Under the pieces are notes generated by a model, which ran no database searches, was not told where the DNA came from, and was given only the letters and a program-made list of their open reading frames with translations. This document shows, one piece after another, positions 29,634 through 37,718 of a stretch of 64,000 nt of DNA (its first letter is position 1; each line of letters begins with the position of its first letter). The stretch covers positions 682,001-746,000 of the forward strand of contig NZ_CP016793.1 in the NCBI RefSeq assembly GCF_001701025.1, read 5' to 3'. The position numbers and the translations under genes are program-made. This stretch comes from Lentzea guizhouensis. Its GTDB lineage: Bacteria; Actinomycetota; Actinomycetes; Mycobacteriales; Pseudonocardiaceae.

Positions 29634-30757
29634 GCGACACCTGCCGGGAACTGGTTGTGCTGCACGCCGTCGAGCTCACGGCCAGCTGCCTTCTTGCCCA
29701 CCTTCGCCATGAGCCACGTGCGTGGGTCACCGGGCTGGTGGTCGTCGCCGACGATGTAGCCGTCACGTTCGAGCTGGATCACCGTCCGACGCTCAACGAC
29801 CTCCAGGTGCACCGCCTCCGTGCGGGCGTCGTCAGCGATCGAGCCGGGGCCGTCGTCCTCGCAGTAGAGCGGGCCGACAGGAGCCCACTCGCCGTGCTGC
29901 TTGAAGAAGAACGGCACCCCAGCCTGCTGGCACTGGGTACGCGGCGAGCGGGCCCAGTCCGGGTGCATCGGCCGAGCGCCGGGCCCTGACTCGCCACCGA
30001 CGATGACCCAGTCGAGCCGCTTCGCCTTCTGAACCCAGAGGCCGGTGGTGCCGTGCCGACCATTCACCACGTCGAGGCGGGTTCCGCCGCCGTCCGTCCA
30101 CGGCAGGCGGGTCAAGTCGATGGCACCCAAGAGCGGCTCAGCGGAGATGAAGCGAACCGCGGCCGGGGTCATGAGCAGATGCGGGATGCGTACGTTCGCC
30201 CACCGCTGGGTCTCTGTGCTCGTGCCCAGCCATACGTTCGGCAGAGGCCGCAGTTCGTCGTCGACGGTCTTCGGCTCGTCCAGCCACGCCTGCACGCGGT
30301 CAACGTCGGCGTAGGGCATCTTCGCGTCGACGTTCTCGATCACCCAGCGCAGCGCCTCGTTGAGGAGCGCCTGCCAACGCGGCTGGTCGTTGAGCAGCAG
30401 CTTCGCCCGCTCGGGGCGCTTGGTGAGGATCTGAAAGGTGTGCCGGGGTGTCAGGGCCATGACGATCCACTGGCGGGCGACCAGTTCCGCGGGCACCTCC
30501 TTGAGGAAGAGGTCGCTGAGCGAGTTGACGAAGATCTTCTTCGGTGCCCGGATCTTCAGCGGCATAGCCAGCTTCTCCGGCCGGAACACGAGCCCAGTGG
30601 TCGCGCCGAGGCCGTCGTGGTTGAACTTCTGTCCTCCCATGCGCAGCGGAGGCTGACGGGGGATGTAGCAGTTCAGGCAGCCCTCGGACTTGCGCCTGCA
30701 GCCCCAGACGATGTTCTGGGTGAGGTCGGTCCATTCGATGTTGGTTCCGCTAGCCAC
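29630..30757 (-). CDS. Phage Gp37/Gp68 (DUF5131) family protein
   Basis: A 375-residue protein, GTG start overlapping the upstream stop by 8 nt. The hallmark is TNIEWTDLTQNIVWGC followed by C-x3-SEGC-x2-CY, three clustered cysteines reminiscent of radical-SAM proteins. Later blocks FVNSLSDLF, FQILTKRPE, NVWLGTSTET and VIVGGESGPGARPM are conserved in the family. It is common in phages and its reaction is unknown; a SAM-radical or nucleic-acid modification role is proposed by motif only. Confidence 0.88.
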   Translation of the reverse strand: MASGTNIEWTDLTQNIVWGCRRKSEGCLNCYIPRQPPLRMGGQKFNHDGLGATTGLVFRPEKLAMPLKIRAPKKIFVNSLSDLFLKEVPAELVARQWIVMALTPRHTFQILTKRPERAKLLLNDQPRWQALLNEALRWVIENVDAKMPYADVDRVQAWLDEPKTVDDELRPLPNVWLGTSTETQRWANVRIPHLLMTPAAVRFISAEPLLGAIDLTRLPWTDGGGTRLDVVNGRHGTTGLWVQKAKRLDWVIVGGESGPGARPMHPDWARSPRTQCQQAGVPFFFKQHGEWAPVGPLYCEDDGPGSIADDARTEAVHLEVVERRTVIQLERDGYIVGDDHQPGDPRTWLMAKVGKKAAGRELDGVQHNQFPAGVA

Positions 30758-31544
30758 GGTCGACCTCCGTACGGAACGGCAGCACGAGCAGGTGGTCAGC
30801 GTCCGAGCAGTCCCAGCAGGCGTTGTGGTCGGTGAACGCCTTGTGGATCGCCTGCTGCACGGTGTTGTCGAGCGCGGCGAACAGCTCCCGTGACGGCTGA
30901 GTCCAGTCGACCCCGCCTACCTGGCCGAGGCGGGCCGCGATGGACTGCGCGACGTCCAGCGGGACGCCAGGCGCGGCGACCTTGAGCAAAGTGGGCTCGT
31001 GGGTGACGGACCAGCGGCCTGGGCGCAAGCTCCACCGACCGTCGTGAAGGCCGTGGTCCTGGGTGATGATCAAGCCAGGGGTCCTGGTCGGCACGTACGG
31101 GGTCGCGATCGTGTTCGCGATGCCGCTCCCGGACACGGTGATGTTGACCGTGGCCAGGCCGCCTGGCAGCGGCGGCTGGTCGACGGGGTTTCCCCCAACG
31201 CGGGTCATCGCGTGGTTGTTCTGGATCTGCTGGCTCCAGAACCAGTTGAACTCGCCGGCGGTGTCGCCGTCTTCCTGCGCCTGGTGCACCCACGCGGCCA
31301 GGTGGTCGGCCTCCTGCGGGTCTCGGCGGCGCAGCGCCTCAAGAAAGACGATCGCGGGGAACTTGCTGATGTAGTGCGCGATGGCGACGTGGTTGAGCTT
31401 GTCGGTCTTCGGGTCGTGGATCCGGTCGAGCAGCCGTGCGGCTTCGACCAGCGCGTGCCGGATGTAGTCCTCGGCGGTCTTGATCTCCATGGCGGGCTCA
31501 GCGGCGCTGTGCGCCTCGTCGACCGTGGAGGGCGTGGTGGTCAT
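30750..31544 (-). CDS. Hypothetical early protein
   Basis: A 264-residue protein starting at ATG 31544. The first 100 residues are helical (Ala/Arg/His-rich, YIRHALVEAARLLDRIH), the rest contains a beta-rich core with a SGSGIANTI stretch, and the end carries CWDCSDADHLLVLPF. No family recognised. A terminator lies just upstream. Confidence 0.64.
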   Translation of the reverse strand: MTTTPSTVDEAHSAAEPAMEIKTAEDYIRHALVEAARLLDRIHDPKTDKLNHVAIAHYISKFPAIVFLEALRRRDPQEADHLAAWVHQAQEDGDTAGEFNWFWSQQIQNNHAMTRVGGNPVDQPPLPGGLATVNITVSGSGIANTIATPYVPTRTPGLIITQDHGLHDGRWSLRPGRWSVTHEPTLLKVAAPGVPLDVAQSIAARLGQVGGVDWTQPSRELFAALDNTVQQAIHKAFTDHNACWDCSDADHLLVLPFRTEVDRG

Positions 31545-31561
31545 CAGGTTGGTCCTTTCGT

Positions 31562-31593
31562 GCCGTCCTGGCGGCGTTGGTCGCCAGGACGGC
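31562..31593 (-). terminator. Hairpin terminator
   Basis: A 12-bp perfect stem GCCGTCCTGGCG/CGCCAGGACGGC (31562-31573 with 31582-31593) has an 8-nt loop, just downstream of the stop at 31613 on the minus strand. Confidence 0.72.
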
Positions 31594-31612
31594 GGTCTTG
31601 GTGGGCTCCGGG

Positions 31613-31939
31613 TTACTTCTTGTCGCCAAGCCCCATCTTTCGAAGGCGTTCCCTGCGGCCGAGGTGCGGTTTGCACCGCAGGCACGGCCTGGGGTTGTCG
31701 GCGTCTCGGTCGATCCAGCCCTTCTTGCACCTGGGGTCCATGCATGCGCCGTCGTCTGCTGTCGTAGCTGGCAGGGGGAGCAGTGCCTCCTGCTTGGTGC
31801 TGTTGCATGCGGGCTCGACCGGCAGGTCATCGGCCTGCTCTGGCTCGGTCGGTTCACCGAAGCGGTCTGGCATGGCGATCGGCTCCACGAGGCGAAGGTG
31901 GCGTCGGCGGCGAGGTGCGGTGCGGCGGTCAGGAAGCAC
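31613..31939 (-). CDS. Small protein with C-terminal zinc-finger-like motif
   Basis: A 108-residue protein, GTG start (11-nt overlap with the upstream gene); ATG at 31873 with GGAG upstream is an alternative. The C-terminal 40 residues read C-M-DPRCKKGW...CLRCKPH, a CxxxC...CxxC zinc finger, with a basic tail. Terminator directly after the gene. Confidence 0.64.
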   Translation of the reverse strand: MLPDRRTAPRRRRHLRLVEPIAMPDRFGEPTEPEQADDLPVEPACNSTKQEALLPLPATTADDGACMDPRCKKGWIDRDADNPRPCLRCKPHLGRRERLRKMGLGDKK

Positions 31940-33125
31940 TGGGGATCACCTCGGTGCTGATCTCTGGATGAGCGGCTTGCAGGGAGGCCAGCAGCTGGTT
32001 CCGCCGCTGCTGTTCCTGCTCGGGGGTGAGCAGTTCGCGCCCCTCCGACTGGGCGCGCAACTGCGCCGAGGTGGTGGCCGCAGGACGCCTTCGGCGGAAC
32101 CCCTCGACGGCGACTGCGCGTGCCTGCTCGGTTGCTGGCGGCGGCACGGCCCGTGGGTCACGTGGGCTGGCCTCGTTGATGACCGCCCTCGGTCGTTGCG
32201 GCGTGCTCGTGCCCGGCGGGGTTGGTGCTGGTGAGGGAATCGGCAGCTCGTCGGGCGCGATGGCGCGGGCAAGGTAGCTGGCCGCGTTGCGAGTGGCTTG
32301 CCGGAGCCGGCCTCGCAGGTGAACGTCGAGCTCGGCGAGAGTCTGGCCGTGCTCGATCACCGCCGCGTGGACGAGTACGGCCAGTTCGTTCGCCTTGGCA
32401 CGATTCGGTCGTTGCCCGTCAGGCCACGGCAGCGCGGCGATCAGCGCAAGTGCTTCGGCGAGGTCGTGTTCGCTGGGATTCGCGCGCTTGTGCTCGACCG
32501 CGGCTGGCTCGGCCAGCCGAGCCGCGGTCTCCTCTTCCGTCCTCCCTCCCTCCCTTACGGTCGGGAGGACGGAAGAGGGAAGGGGGTCGGTGCTGACCGA
32601 CCCTTCGGTGGTCAGCACCGACCCTTCGGTGGTGGTGACCGACCCTTCCACGGTCAGCACCGACCCTTCTTCAGCGGAAGGGGTGGCGGAAACCGACCCT
32701 TCCGCAGTGAAAGGACTGTTGACGGACGACCCTTCGGGCGTGGAAGGGTCGGTCGCAGCGGGCCCTTTGTTCGGCAGTTTGCAGGTGCGGCAGGGACACC
32801 CTTCTGGGGCCGGAAATTCCGGCATCCTGTACCGAGGCACACGTCCTCGGAACGCGTAAACGGGGCTGCCGTTCTTGTCCTCACCGAGAGGCACGCGGAC
32901 GTCGAGCTTGCGCTCCTTGGCCAAACGGCGCAGCACCTCTTGAACGCCGTTGATCTTCAGCTTCATGCGCCGGGCCAAGTCCGCCGTGGAGCAGTCGCAC
33001 TCGCGGGCATCAAGCCGCGGGTCTGCGCCGCAGTACTCGGCGATCACGACGAGCAGCAGCGTCTCGGCTGGCGTGAGATCAGCCGGCGCGTGGTCGAGGA
33101 CTTCCTCGACGAGCTGCCAGGTCAT
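31929..33125 (-). CDS. Replication-initiator-like wHTH protein with internal repeats
   Basis: A 398-residue protein. The first 90 residues form a winged helix (TPAETLLLVVIAEYCG, then STADLARRMKLKINGVQEVL) of the type used by plasmid and phage replication initiators. A low-complexity middle made of EGSV-T-T units follows, then an Ala/Glu/Arg-rich helical region and an unstructured Pro-rich end. It occupies the replication slot between the recombination genes (RecT/YqaJ) and Gp37/Gp68. No helicase, primase or polymerase is visible, so the element probably uses host machinery. The repeats in the middle also form iteron-like DNA (32599-32750). Confidence 0.72.
   Translation of the reverse strand: MTWQLVEEVLDHAPADLTPAETLLLVVIAEYCGADPRLDARECDCSTADLARRMKLKINGVQEVLRRLAKERKLDVRVPLGEDKNGSPVYAFRGRVPRYRMPEFPAPEGCPCRTCKLPNKGPAATDPSTPEGSSVNSPFTAEGSVSATPSAEEGSVLTVEGSVTTTEGSVLTTEGSVSTDPLPSSVLPTVREGGRTEEETAARLAEPAAVEHKRANPSEHDLAEALALIAALPWPDGQRPNRAKANELAVLVHAAVIEHGQTLAELDVHLRGRLRQATRNAASYLARAIAPDELPIPSPAPTPPGTSTPQRPRAVINEASPRDPRAVPPPATEQARAVAVEGFRRRRPAATTSAQLRAQSEGRELLTPEQEQQRRNQLLASLQAAHPEISTEVIPSAS
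32599..32750 (-). repeat. Iteron-like direct repeats, candidate replication origin
   Basis: GACCCTTC occurs at 32599, 32620, 32641, 32662, 32695 and 32728, spaced 21, 21, 21, 33 and 33 nt. An inverted copy GAAGGGTC lies at 32743. The spacing is close to whole helical turns (two or three), so the copies face one side of the DNA. They lie inside the replication-initiator-like gene. Confidence 0.68.
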
Positions 33126-33159
33126 GTAGTGGCCTCCAGGTGCTTGAGGGGAGGCGCGG

Positions 33160-33438
33160 TCAAGCCGCGGCGGTATTGGTGGTGCTGTGGTTCGGCGCCA
33201 GGCCGAGCCGCTCGCGAATGCGAACCGTGGTTGCCGTCGTCATGCAGGTGTGAACAGCAACCTGGAGGTCGGTCCACTTCTTGTCGTGAATGAGGTGGTA
33301 GACGAGGTCCTCGCGGTCCTTGGTGGGCAACGACTCCGCAGGCTCGCGGCCTTCGACGCACGCTTCCCAGATCCACTGCGAAGCGCGAGGACGTCCCAAT
33401 GCCAGCGCCGATGGCAGCGATCGCCGTCTACCGGTCAT
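33160..33438 (-). CDS. Small basic DNA-binding-like protein
   Basis: A 92-residue basic protein starting ATGA-coupled to the HNH gene. A helix-turn-helix-like part (WTDLQVAVHTCMTTATTVRI) follows a Pro/Arg-rich start. Probably a DNA-binding accessory of replication or recombination; unproven. Confidence 0.64.
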   Translation of the reverse strand: MTGRRRSLPSALALGRPRASQWIWEACVEGREPAESLPTKDREDLVYHLIHDKKWTDLQVAVHTCMTTATTVRIRERLGLAPNHSTTNTAAA

Positions 33439-33965
33439 GCCGCGTCACCAACCTGATCGAGCCGCACTCCGCCGCTGCGGTCGAGGAACACCCGCGCGTG
33501 CCCGTAATTCGCCGTGTGGATGAGCGTGGACACCGTCGCCGGATCGTTGGGCCACGGCACGATCCAGCCGTTGTCCTTGGCGTCGTCCGGATGCTGGTGA
33601 ATCCAGCCGTGGCAGCCGTCGAGGTTGCCGTGCCCGCACGCCCACAGGCCGTTCTCGGCGACCCACAGGCCGCCCTGGCTCGCGTGGCGACGGTGGCTGA
33701 ACTCCCGCCCCCTTCGCTGGCACCACGGGGACTGCACCTCACACCAGCCATCGAGCCGACCACGGGCGAGCGGCCGCGCGATCTCCCGGCCGATCAACAG
33801 ATCCGGGTCAAGCTCATCGACTGCGGCGAGGTCCACGGCCACGTGGGACGCTGGCCGTGGACGCTGCGCCTTCAGCGGGGTGCGTCGAACGAGGGGCCCG
33901 CCCGGCTGGAGCGGGGCGCGCCGCTCCAGCCAGGTTCGCCGCTCCAGCGGGCCGCCGCGGTTCAT
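33435..33965 (-). CDS. HNH endonuclease-like protein
   Basis: A 176-residue protein, ATG at 33965 (ATGA). After a basic Arg/Leu-rich segment of about 60 residues, the C-terminal domain contains C-x4-WCQ, EFSHRRHASQGGL, ENGLWACGHGNLDGCHGW and IHQHPDDA, the HNH pattern common in actinophage nucleases encoded near RecT. It would act on DNA during recombination or replication. Confidence 0.8.
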   Translation of the reverse strand: MNRGGPLERRTWLERRAPLQPGGPLVRRTPLKAQRPRPASHVAVDLAAVDELDPDLLIGREIARPLARGRLDGWCEVQSPWCQRRGREFSHRRHASQGGLWVAENGLWACGHGNLDGCHGWIHQHPDDAKDNGWIVPWPNDPATVSTLIHTANYGHARVFLDRSGGVRLDQVGDAA

Positions 33966-34387
33966 GACGGCCAACTCGGCGGGTCCAGGTCCAGCTTCGC
34001 GAACCGGCTTACCCCGGCGGCCAGCACATCGAGGTCGGCCTGGACGCCGCCGGCCTCGTCCGCAATCGCCGCGATGTCGATGAGCTGGCTGGTGTGCCGC
34101 TCCAACTCGGCGACGATGTCGTTGATCCCCGCAACGATCGTCATCAGCTCGGCGCGGTGAGCAGCCACCCGCACGAACATCTGACGCTCGCGGACCTCGG
34201 CCGCGTCGACGGCGCGTTCCTCCGGGGTACGCCGCCGAACGACGGGACACGTCGGGCACTGTGGGCAGCACGGGACGCAGAGGGTGCCCTCGCAGCAGGA
34301 CTCCGCTCGGTGCGCGCCGCAGCACCAGGTGATCACACGCTCGCCGACGCCATTCGCTCCGGCGTTGAGGGCGATGACGCCGATCAC
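33962..34387 (-). CDS. Cys-rich hypothetical protein
   Basis: A 141-residue protein, GTG start (GTGA). The N-terminal has a dense Cys segment: WCCGAHRAESCCEGTLCVPC, then CPQCPTC. This suggests a two-zinc ribbon; the rest is a coiled-coil-like helix (VAAHRAELMTIVAGINDIVA). Directly downstream of RecT, it may be a recombination accessory. Confidence 0.66.
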   Translation of the reverse strand: MIGVIALNAGANGVGERVITWCCGAHRAESCCEGTLCVPCCPQCPTCPVVRRRTPEERAVDAAEVRERQMFVRVAAHRAELMTIVAGINDIVAELERHTSQLIDIAAIADEAGGVQADLDVLAAGVSRFAKLDLDPPSWPS

Positions 34388-35553
34388 GACGTCGCTCCGC
34401 TGGCGGAACCCGTGCTGTTGTCGCGCAGCCAGCGGGCCTCCTGCTGGCAGTAGTAGCAGCTCGGCTCGTCGGTGCTGTGCGTTTCGTAGTGCTGTCGCCC
34501 GGCCACGTCCCCCTGGCAGTCCCCGCACTCGGGGTCCCACGCCATCGCCTTGCCGTGGCCGTCCATGTGTGGGCTGTACTTCTTGAGCATCGGGTTCTCG
34601 TTGACGATCTCGCCCTCGACGGTGTCCCCGCCGGTCGCGACCTGCCCTTCGGCGCCCTCCAGGACGACCGAGTCAGCCTCGGGGCGCTCGGCGTGGTGGA
34701 TGGCGTCGAGGTTCGGGGCCAAGTCGACCCGGACGCTGCCGTCTGCGGCGATCGCGGCCGCGAGTTCCGGGGTCTTGGGCATCCACTTGGACAGCTTTAG
34801 GAAGGCCGTCTTGACCGACATCGTGTCGAACTCGTCAACCCAAGGGCCGACGATGACCTTCTTCTTCAGAGCCTTGTCGTACTTGCGGGCCATCGCGTAC
34901 TTGTCGCGGTGGTCCTCCGCTTCCTCCTTGGACAGGCTCCAGAAGGTGTAGCCGCCGTTCGTGTAGCGGACGATGGCGTAGTAGTCGGTTGCCTCACCGC
35001 GTCGTCCTCGCGCCGGCTTGTGCTCCAGCCTCTCGTTGAGTCCGTACTCGACGTCGTAGTGGTCGTTCTCGTACACGACGCGCCCGACGACGCTCGCGAT
35101 CTGCCCGGATCGCTGCGCGAGCTCGCGATAGCCCTGGTATCCCATGATCAGCTGGGCGTTCCAGGAGTTCCCCCAGACGTCAGCTCCCTTCTCGTCCTGG
35201 CCAACCACGACTCGCTTCTTGAACGGCAGCAGCCAGCAGTGCCCGAGGCTGGGCACGTTGGGCCGGAGACCGAGCTGGGCGCAGGTCATCAGGGCACCGA
35301 TCACGGTGAGGTGGTCGCACTGGTCGAGGTCCTTCGTCGTTCGCACCGCAGTGAGCGCGTCGCGGATCAGCTGCGTCGCCTCGGCTCCCTTCGGCATGGC
35401 CGCAGCGAACTGGCCCTCCATCGAGCGGATGAACTGCGTGAGCGTCTGCGGCTGCTGCTGCACCTCGCCCGGCTCGCGCACCGCGACGTCGGTGCTGGTC
35501 GTCTTGATCTGCTGCGCGCGCTCGTTCAGTCGCGCGCCAACGTTCTTTCCCAT
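34384..35553 (-). CDS. recT: RecT single-strand annealing protein
   Basis: A 389-residue protein. It contains TLTQFIRSMEGQFAAAMP, then LTVIGALMTCAQLGLRPNVP, NAQLIMGYQGYRELAQRSGQ and SVKTAFLKLSKWMPK, all RecT/Redbeta family blocks. RecT anneals complementary strands after the YqaJ exonuclease (encoded just upstream, 12 nt) resects ends. About 80 residues at the C-terminus are extra: they carry CxxC and a second CxxC pair (CGDC, CYYC) like a zinc finger, unusual for RecT. Confidence 0.95.
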   Translation of the reverse strand: MGKNVGARLNERAQQIKTTSTDVAVREPGEVQQQPQTLTQFIRSMEGQFAAAMPKGAEATQLIRDALTAVRTTKDLDQCDHLTVIGALMTCAQLGLRPNVPSLGHCWLLPFKKRVVVGQDEKGADVWGNSWNAQLIMGYQGYRELAQRSGQIASVVGRVVYENDHYDVEYGLNERLEHKPARGRRGEATDYYAIVRYTNGGYTFWSLSKEEAEDHRDKYAMARKYDKALKKKVIVGPWVDEFDTMSVKTAFLKLSKWMPKTPELAAAIAADGSVRVDLAPNLDAIHHAERPEADSVVLEGAEGQVATGGDTVEGEIVNENPMLKKYSPHMDGHGKAMAWDPECGDCQGDVAGRQHYETHSTDEPSCYYCQQEARWLRDNSTGSASGATS

Positions 35554-35565
35554 GTGGACGGTCCC

Positions 35566-36630
35566 CTAGACGTTGAACTGCAGCACTCGGCTGCGGTAGG
35601 CGGCGTAGATGTCCGGCTGCTCGACGGCGAGCCGGTCGACGTCGGTGGTCTCGACGGTGGTGGTGATGCGGTACTTGGCCGCGAGTTCGGGCTGTTCCTT
35701 CGCGAACTCGGCGTACTTGAACTTGCGCGTGGGCTTCCAGGTGGCGAGCACCTTGTCGCCGCAGCGCAGTTCCTCGGCCTCGCCGAGGCGTCGCCGCACG
35801 CGGTTCTTCAGCGTGTTGTGGTCGCGCTTGGCGTCCTTCTCGCCTTGGTCGAGCTTCTGCCGCGCGCGCCCCAGCTCGGCGAACTCCTCGGCGTCCACCT
35901 CGACGACCGCGCCAGGGGAGGAGACCCGGTACCGCTTGCTGATGTACGCGGTGAACGCGTCGCTGCCGTCGGCCGGTGGCTCGACGTCGCCCTCGACGTA
36001 GGTGGTCCACCAGTGCCGAGAGATGTCGACGAGGTCGGCGACGATGTCGTCGTCTCGGGCGACGTACCGGTAGACGTTGCGCTGTCCGGCGACGAGGCAG
36101 GCGACCCACCAGCCAGGGAGGCCGGTGACCGCCATGCCCCAGTGGGCCTGCAGCTCGGCGTGGTCGGCGACGAGCGGCTCGTCAGCGGTACCCCACTCGT
36201 GGGCCTGCCACGGTCCACACGTCTTGCCCTCGTAGCCCTCCAGCCCGCTGCTGGTGACGACCAGCCCGTCGGGGTTCGCGAGCATCCACGGATACCGCGT
36301 TGAGCGGAACATGCCAGCGAGCCGGACGTCGACGTGGTGCACGCGGGCGAACCGGTCGCGGACGACGGGCTCCAGCAGGACACCCATCTCGGCTTCTTCG
36401 GACAGGTAGCCGTCGACGAGCGGGACGCGGCCGGTCTTGTCCTCCCACAGCTCGATCGGCGCTTCCCACCTGCTCATCCCGACGAGCGCGGACACGTCCG
36501 AGCCGCCGATGCCGGTGCGGCGCATCGCGAGCCACAGTTGCTTCTCCGCGCCGTGCGGCAGGATCTGGACCGCGTCGGCCGGGTCGATGCCGTCGACTGC
36601 GGTCCCCGCAGGATGCAAAGTTTGCGTCAC
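35566..36630 (-). CDS. YqaJ-type recombination exonuclease
   Basis: A 354-residue protein, GTG start (GTGA overlap). The PD-(D/E)XK core reads GIGGSDVSALVGMSRW, NPDGLV and GYEGKTC, giving the G-I-G-x-S/D, catalytic Asp and E-x-K. It degrades the 5' strand of double-stranded DNA and partners with RecT, as in lambda Exo-Beta. C-terminal 130 residues are helical. Confidence 0.93.
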   Translation of the reverse strand: MTQTLHPAGTAVDGIDPADAVQILPHGAEKQLWLAMRRTGIGGSDVSALVGMSRWEAPIELWEDKTGRVPLVDGYLSEEAEMGVLLEPVVRDRFARVHHVDVRLAGMFRSTRYPWMLANPDGLVVTSSGLEGYEGKTCGPWQAHEWGTADEPLVADHAELQAHWGMAVTGLPGWWVACLVAGQRNVYRYVARDDDIVADLVDISRHWWTTYVEGDVEPPADGSDAFTAYISKRYRVSSPGAVVEVDAEEFAELGRARQKLDQGEKDAKRDHNTLKNRVRRRLGEAEELRCGDKVLATWKPTRKFKYAEFAKEQPELAAKYRITTTVETTDVDRLAVEQPDIYAAYRSRVLQFNV

Positions 36631-36803
36631 GACGCGACCGCGCGGTTCTGGCTGCCGTCGTGCGGGGTGTGCACGCGCAGGCCGGCTTTGAACGGGTACA
36701 CCTTGATGAAACAGCCGACGTGAGTGGTGTCGGGGCTGGGCCGGTGGCGACCAGGCGTGGGCGTAGGGTCACTTTCCGGTGTGGGATTCTGGTTGTCGTG
36801 CAC
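36627..36803 (-). CDS. Small 58-residue protein upstream of yqaJ
   Basis: GTG at 36803 with AGGAGG upstream; its stop overlaps the exonuclease start (GTGA). The first 28 residues are Pro/Thr-rich and probably disordered; the second half (CFIKVYPFKAGLRVHTPHDG) is a possible beta hairpin. Translation coupling suggests it works with or regulates expression of the exonuclease. No family recognised. Confidence 0.6.
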   Translation of the reverse strand: MHDNQNPTPESDPTPTPGRHRPSPDTTHVGCFIKVYPFKAGLRVHTPHDGSQNRAVAS

Positions 36804-36907
36804 GGGAGATCTCTCCTCCTGTGTCAGGGCCGTCCCATCGCTCCGGGTTGCAGCCGGGGTGGTGCGGGCGGCCCGTCGTTGAACAGCGCCGGGCTACAGC
36901 GCTTGGG

Positions 36908-37165
36908 TCATGCGGCGGCGTCCGCCTTCTCTGCGCGCACGGCGGCCGACTGCTTCATGAGGTCCGCGATGAACGCGTCGATCTCGGCCACGGGGATGCG
37001 CCACTCCTTGCCCCACTTGACGGCAGCGATCTCGCCGTCGCTGATGAGGCGGATGACGGTGTAGTAGTTGAGCTGCAGGGCTTCGGCGGCCTGGTCGACC
37101 GTGTAGAACTTCAGCTCGACCTCACCGGTCGATGCCGCGTCCTTGCGGCGCTTGGAAACGCTCAT
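36908..37165 (-). CDS. xis: Excisionase-like small HTH protein
   Basis: An 85-residue protein with the excisionase/HTH-17 core: ELKFYTVDQAAEALQLNYYT, then VIRLISDGEIAAVKWGKEWR and IPVAEIDAFI. The winged-helix with W-G-K-E-W-R-I is typical. It directs integrase toward excision or acts as a transcription regulator. It overlaps the XRE gene (ATGA), the first gene of the early transcript. Confidence 0.8.
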   Translation of the reverse strand: MSVSKRRKDAASTGEVELKFYTVDQAAEALQLNYYTVIRLISDGEIAAVKWGKEWRIPVAEIDAFIADLMKQSAAVRAEKADAAA

Positions 37166-37455
37166 GCGGCAGGCACCTCCACCGTCTCGTCACTCGCGTC
37201 TTTCGGCGAGACGCGAGACACGATGGGCGCAACAAAGAGCTGGCCTTCCTGCAGGGAAAGCTCCTTCTCGATCACCCGGGCGACATCGGCACGACACCGC
37301 ACCTGCCGACCCGAGCGGAGTCGGCCGATCATCGCGCGACTGGCGTTGACCTTGATCGCCAGCGAGCGAACCGACTCACCGCGGCGCCGCATGTACTTCG
37401 CGAGCGCCTCCGATGCGATGAGTTCAAGACCGTCACTGGCGGCGATCTGCGGCAC
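37162..37455 (-). CDS. XRE-type HTH regulator (Cro-like position)
   Basis: A 97-residue protein with GTG start after AAGGAGACCACCCC. The HTH (GESVRSLAIKVNASRAMIGR) is clear. It is the first gene of the minus-strand early operon, divergent from the repressor-like gene at 37719, i.e. the position of Cro. An operator-like site (37206-37219) lies inside its 3' end. Confidence 0.82.
   Translation of the reverse strand: MPQIAASDGLELIASEALAKYMRRRGESVRSLAIKVNASRAMIGRLRSGRQVRCRADVARVIEKELSLQEGQLFVAPIVSRVSPKDASDETVEVPAA
37206..37219 (+). promoter_or_regulatory. Operator-like site, copy B
   Basis: GCGAGACGCGAGAC, identical to copy A at 28401-28414. The following 18 bp also agree at 12 positions with copy A, ending in CAACAAAG in both. 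Confidence 0.6.
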
Positions 37456-37508
37456 GGGGTGGTCTCCTTTCCTTCGATGCGGGACTGCGCAACCGAGACT
37501 AGATAGCG

Positions 37509-37544
37509 GTCTCGCGTCTCGCAACAGTTAACGAGACACGAGAT
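37509..37544. promoter_or_regulatory. Operator-like pair, copies C and D, in the switch region
   Basis: Copy C (37509-37522, GTCTCGCGTCTCGC, reverse complement of copy A) and copy D (37531-37544, ACGAGACACGAGAT) face each other and form an inverted repeat of 12-bp arms with one mismatch and a 10-nt spacer. They lie between the Cro-like and the repressor-like genes, where an immunity repressor should bind. Confidence 0.72.
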
Positions 37545-37625
37545 GGTTACGACGATCATCAGCCAGCCCTGGACCGTTCGGTCCACCTGCACGGATTCAA
37601 GGCATAGCCGTGGTCCCAAATTGTC

Positions 37626-37639
37626 GCGAGATGCGAGAC
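37626..37639 (+). promoter_or_regulatory. Operator-like site, copy E
   Basis: GCGAGATGCGAGAC, one mismatch to copy A, about 80 bp upstream of the repressor-like start (37719). Confidence 0.65.
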
Positions 37640-37718
37640 ACTGACAGCGGCCGTCTCACATGTGCAGGCAACGGGGGCCTCACACGAACGGCGGATACGA
37701 GCAGGAGGATGGGCGGCA

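Noticed and set aside
32599..32750. CRISPR array
   Set aside because: The repeat unit is only 8 nt with 13-25 nt spacing that is coding; no cas genes are present.
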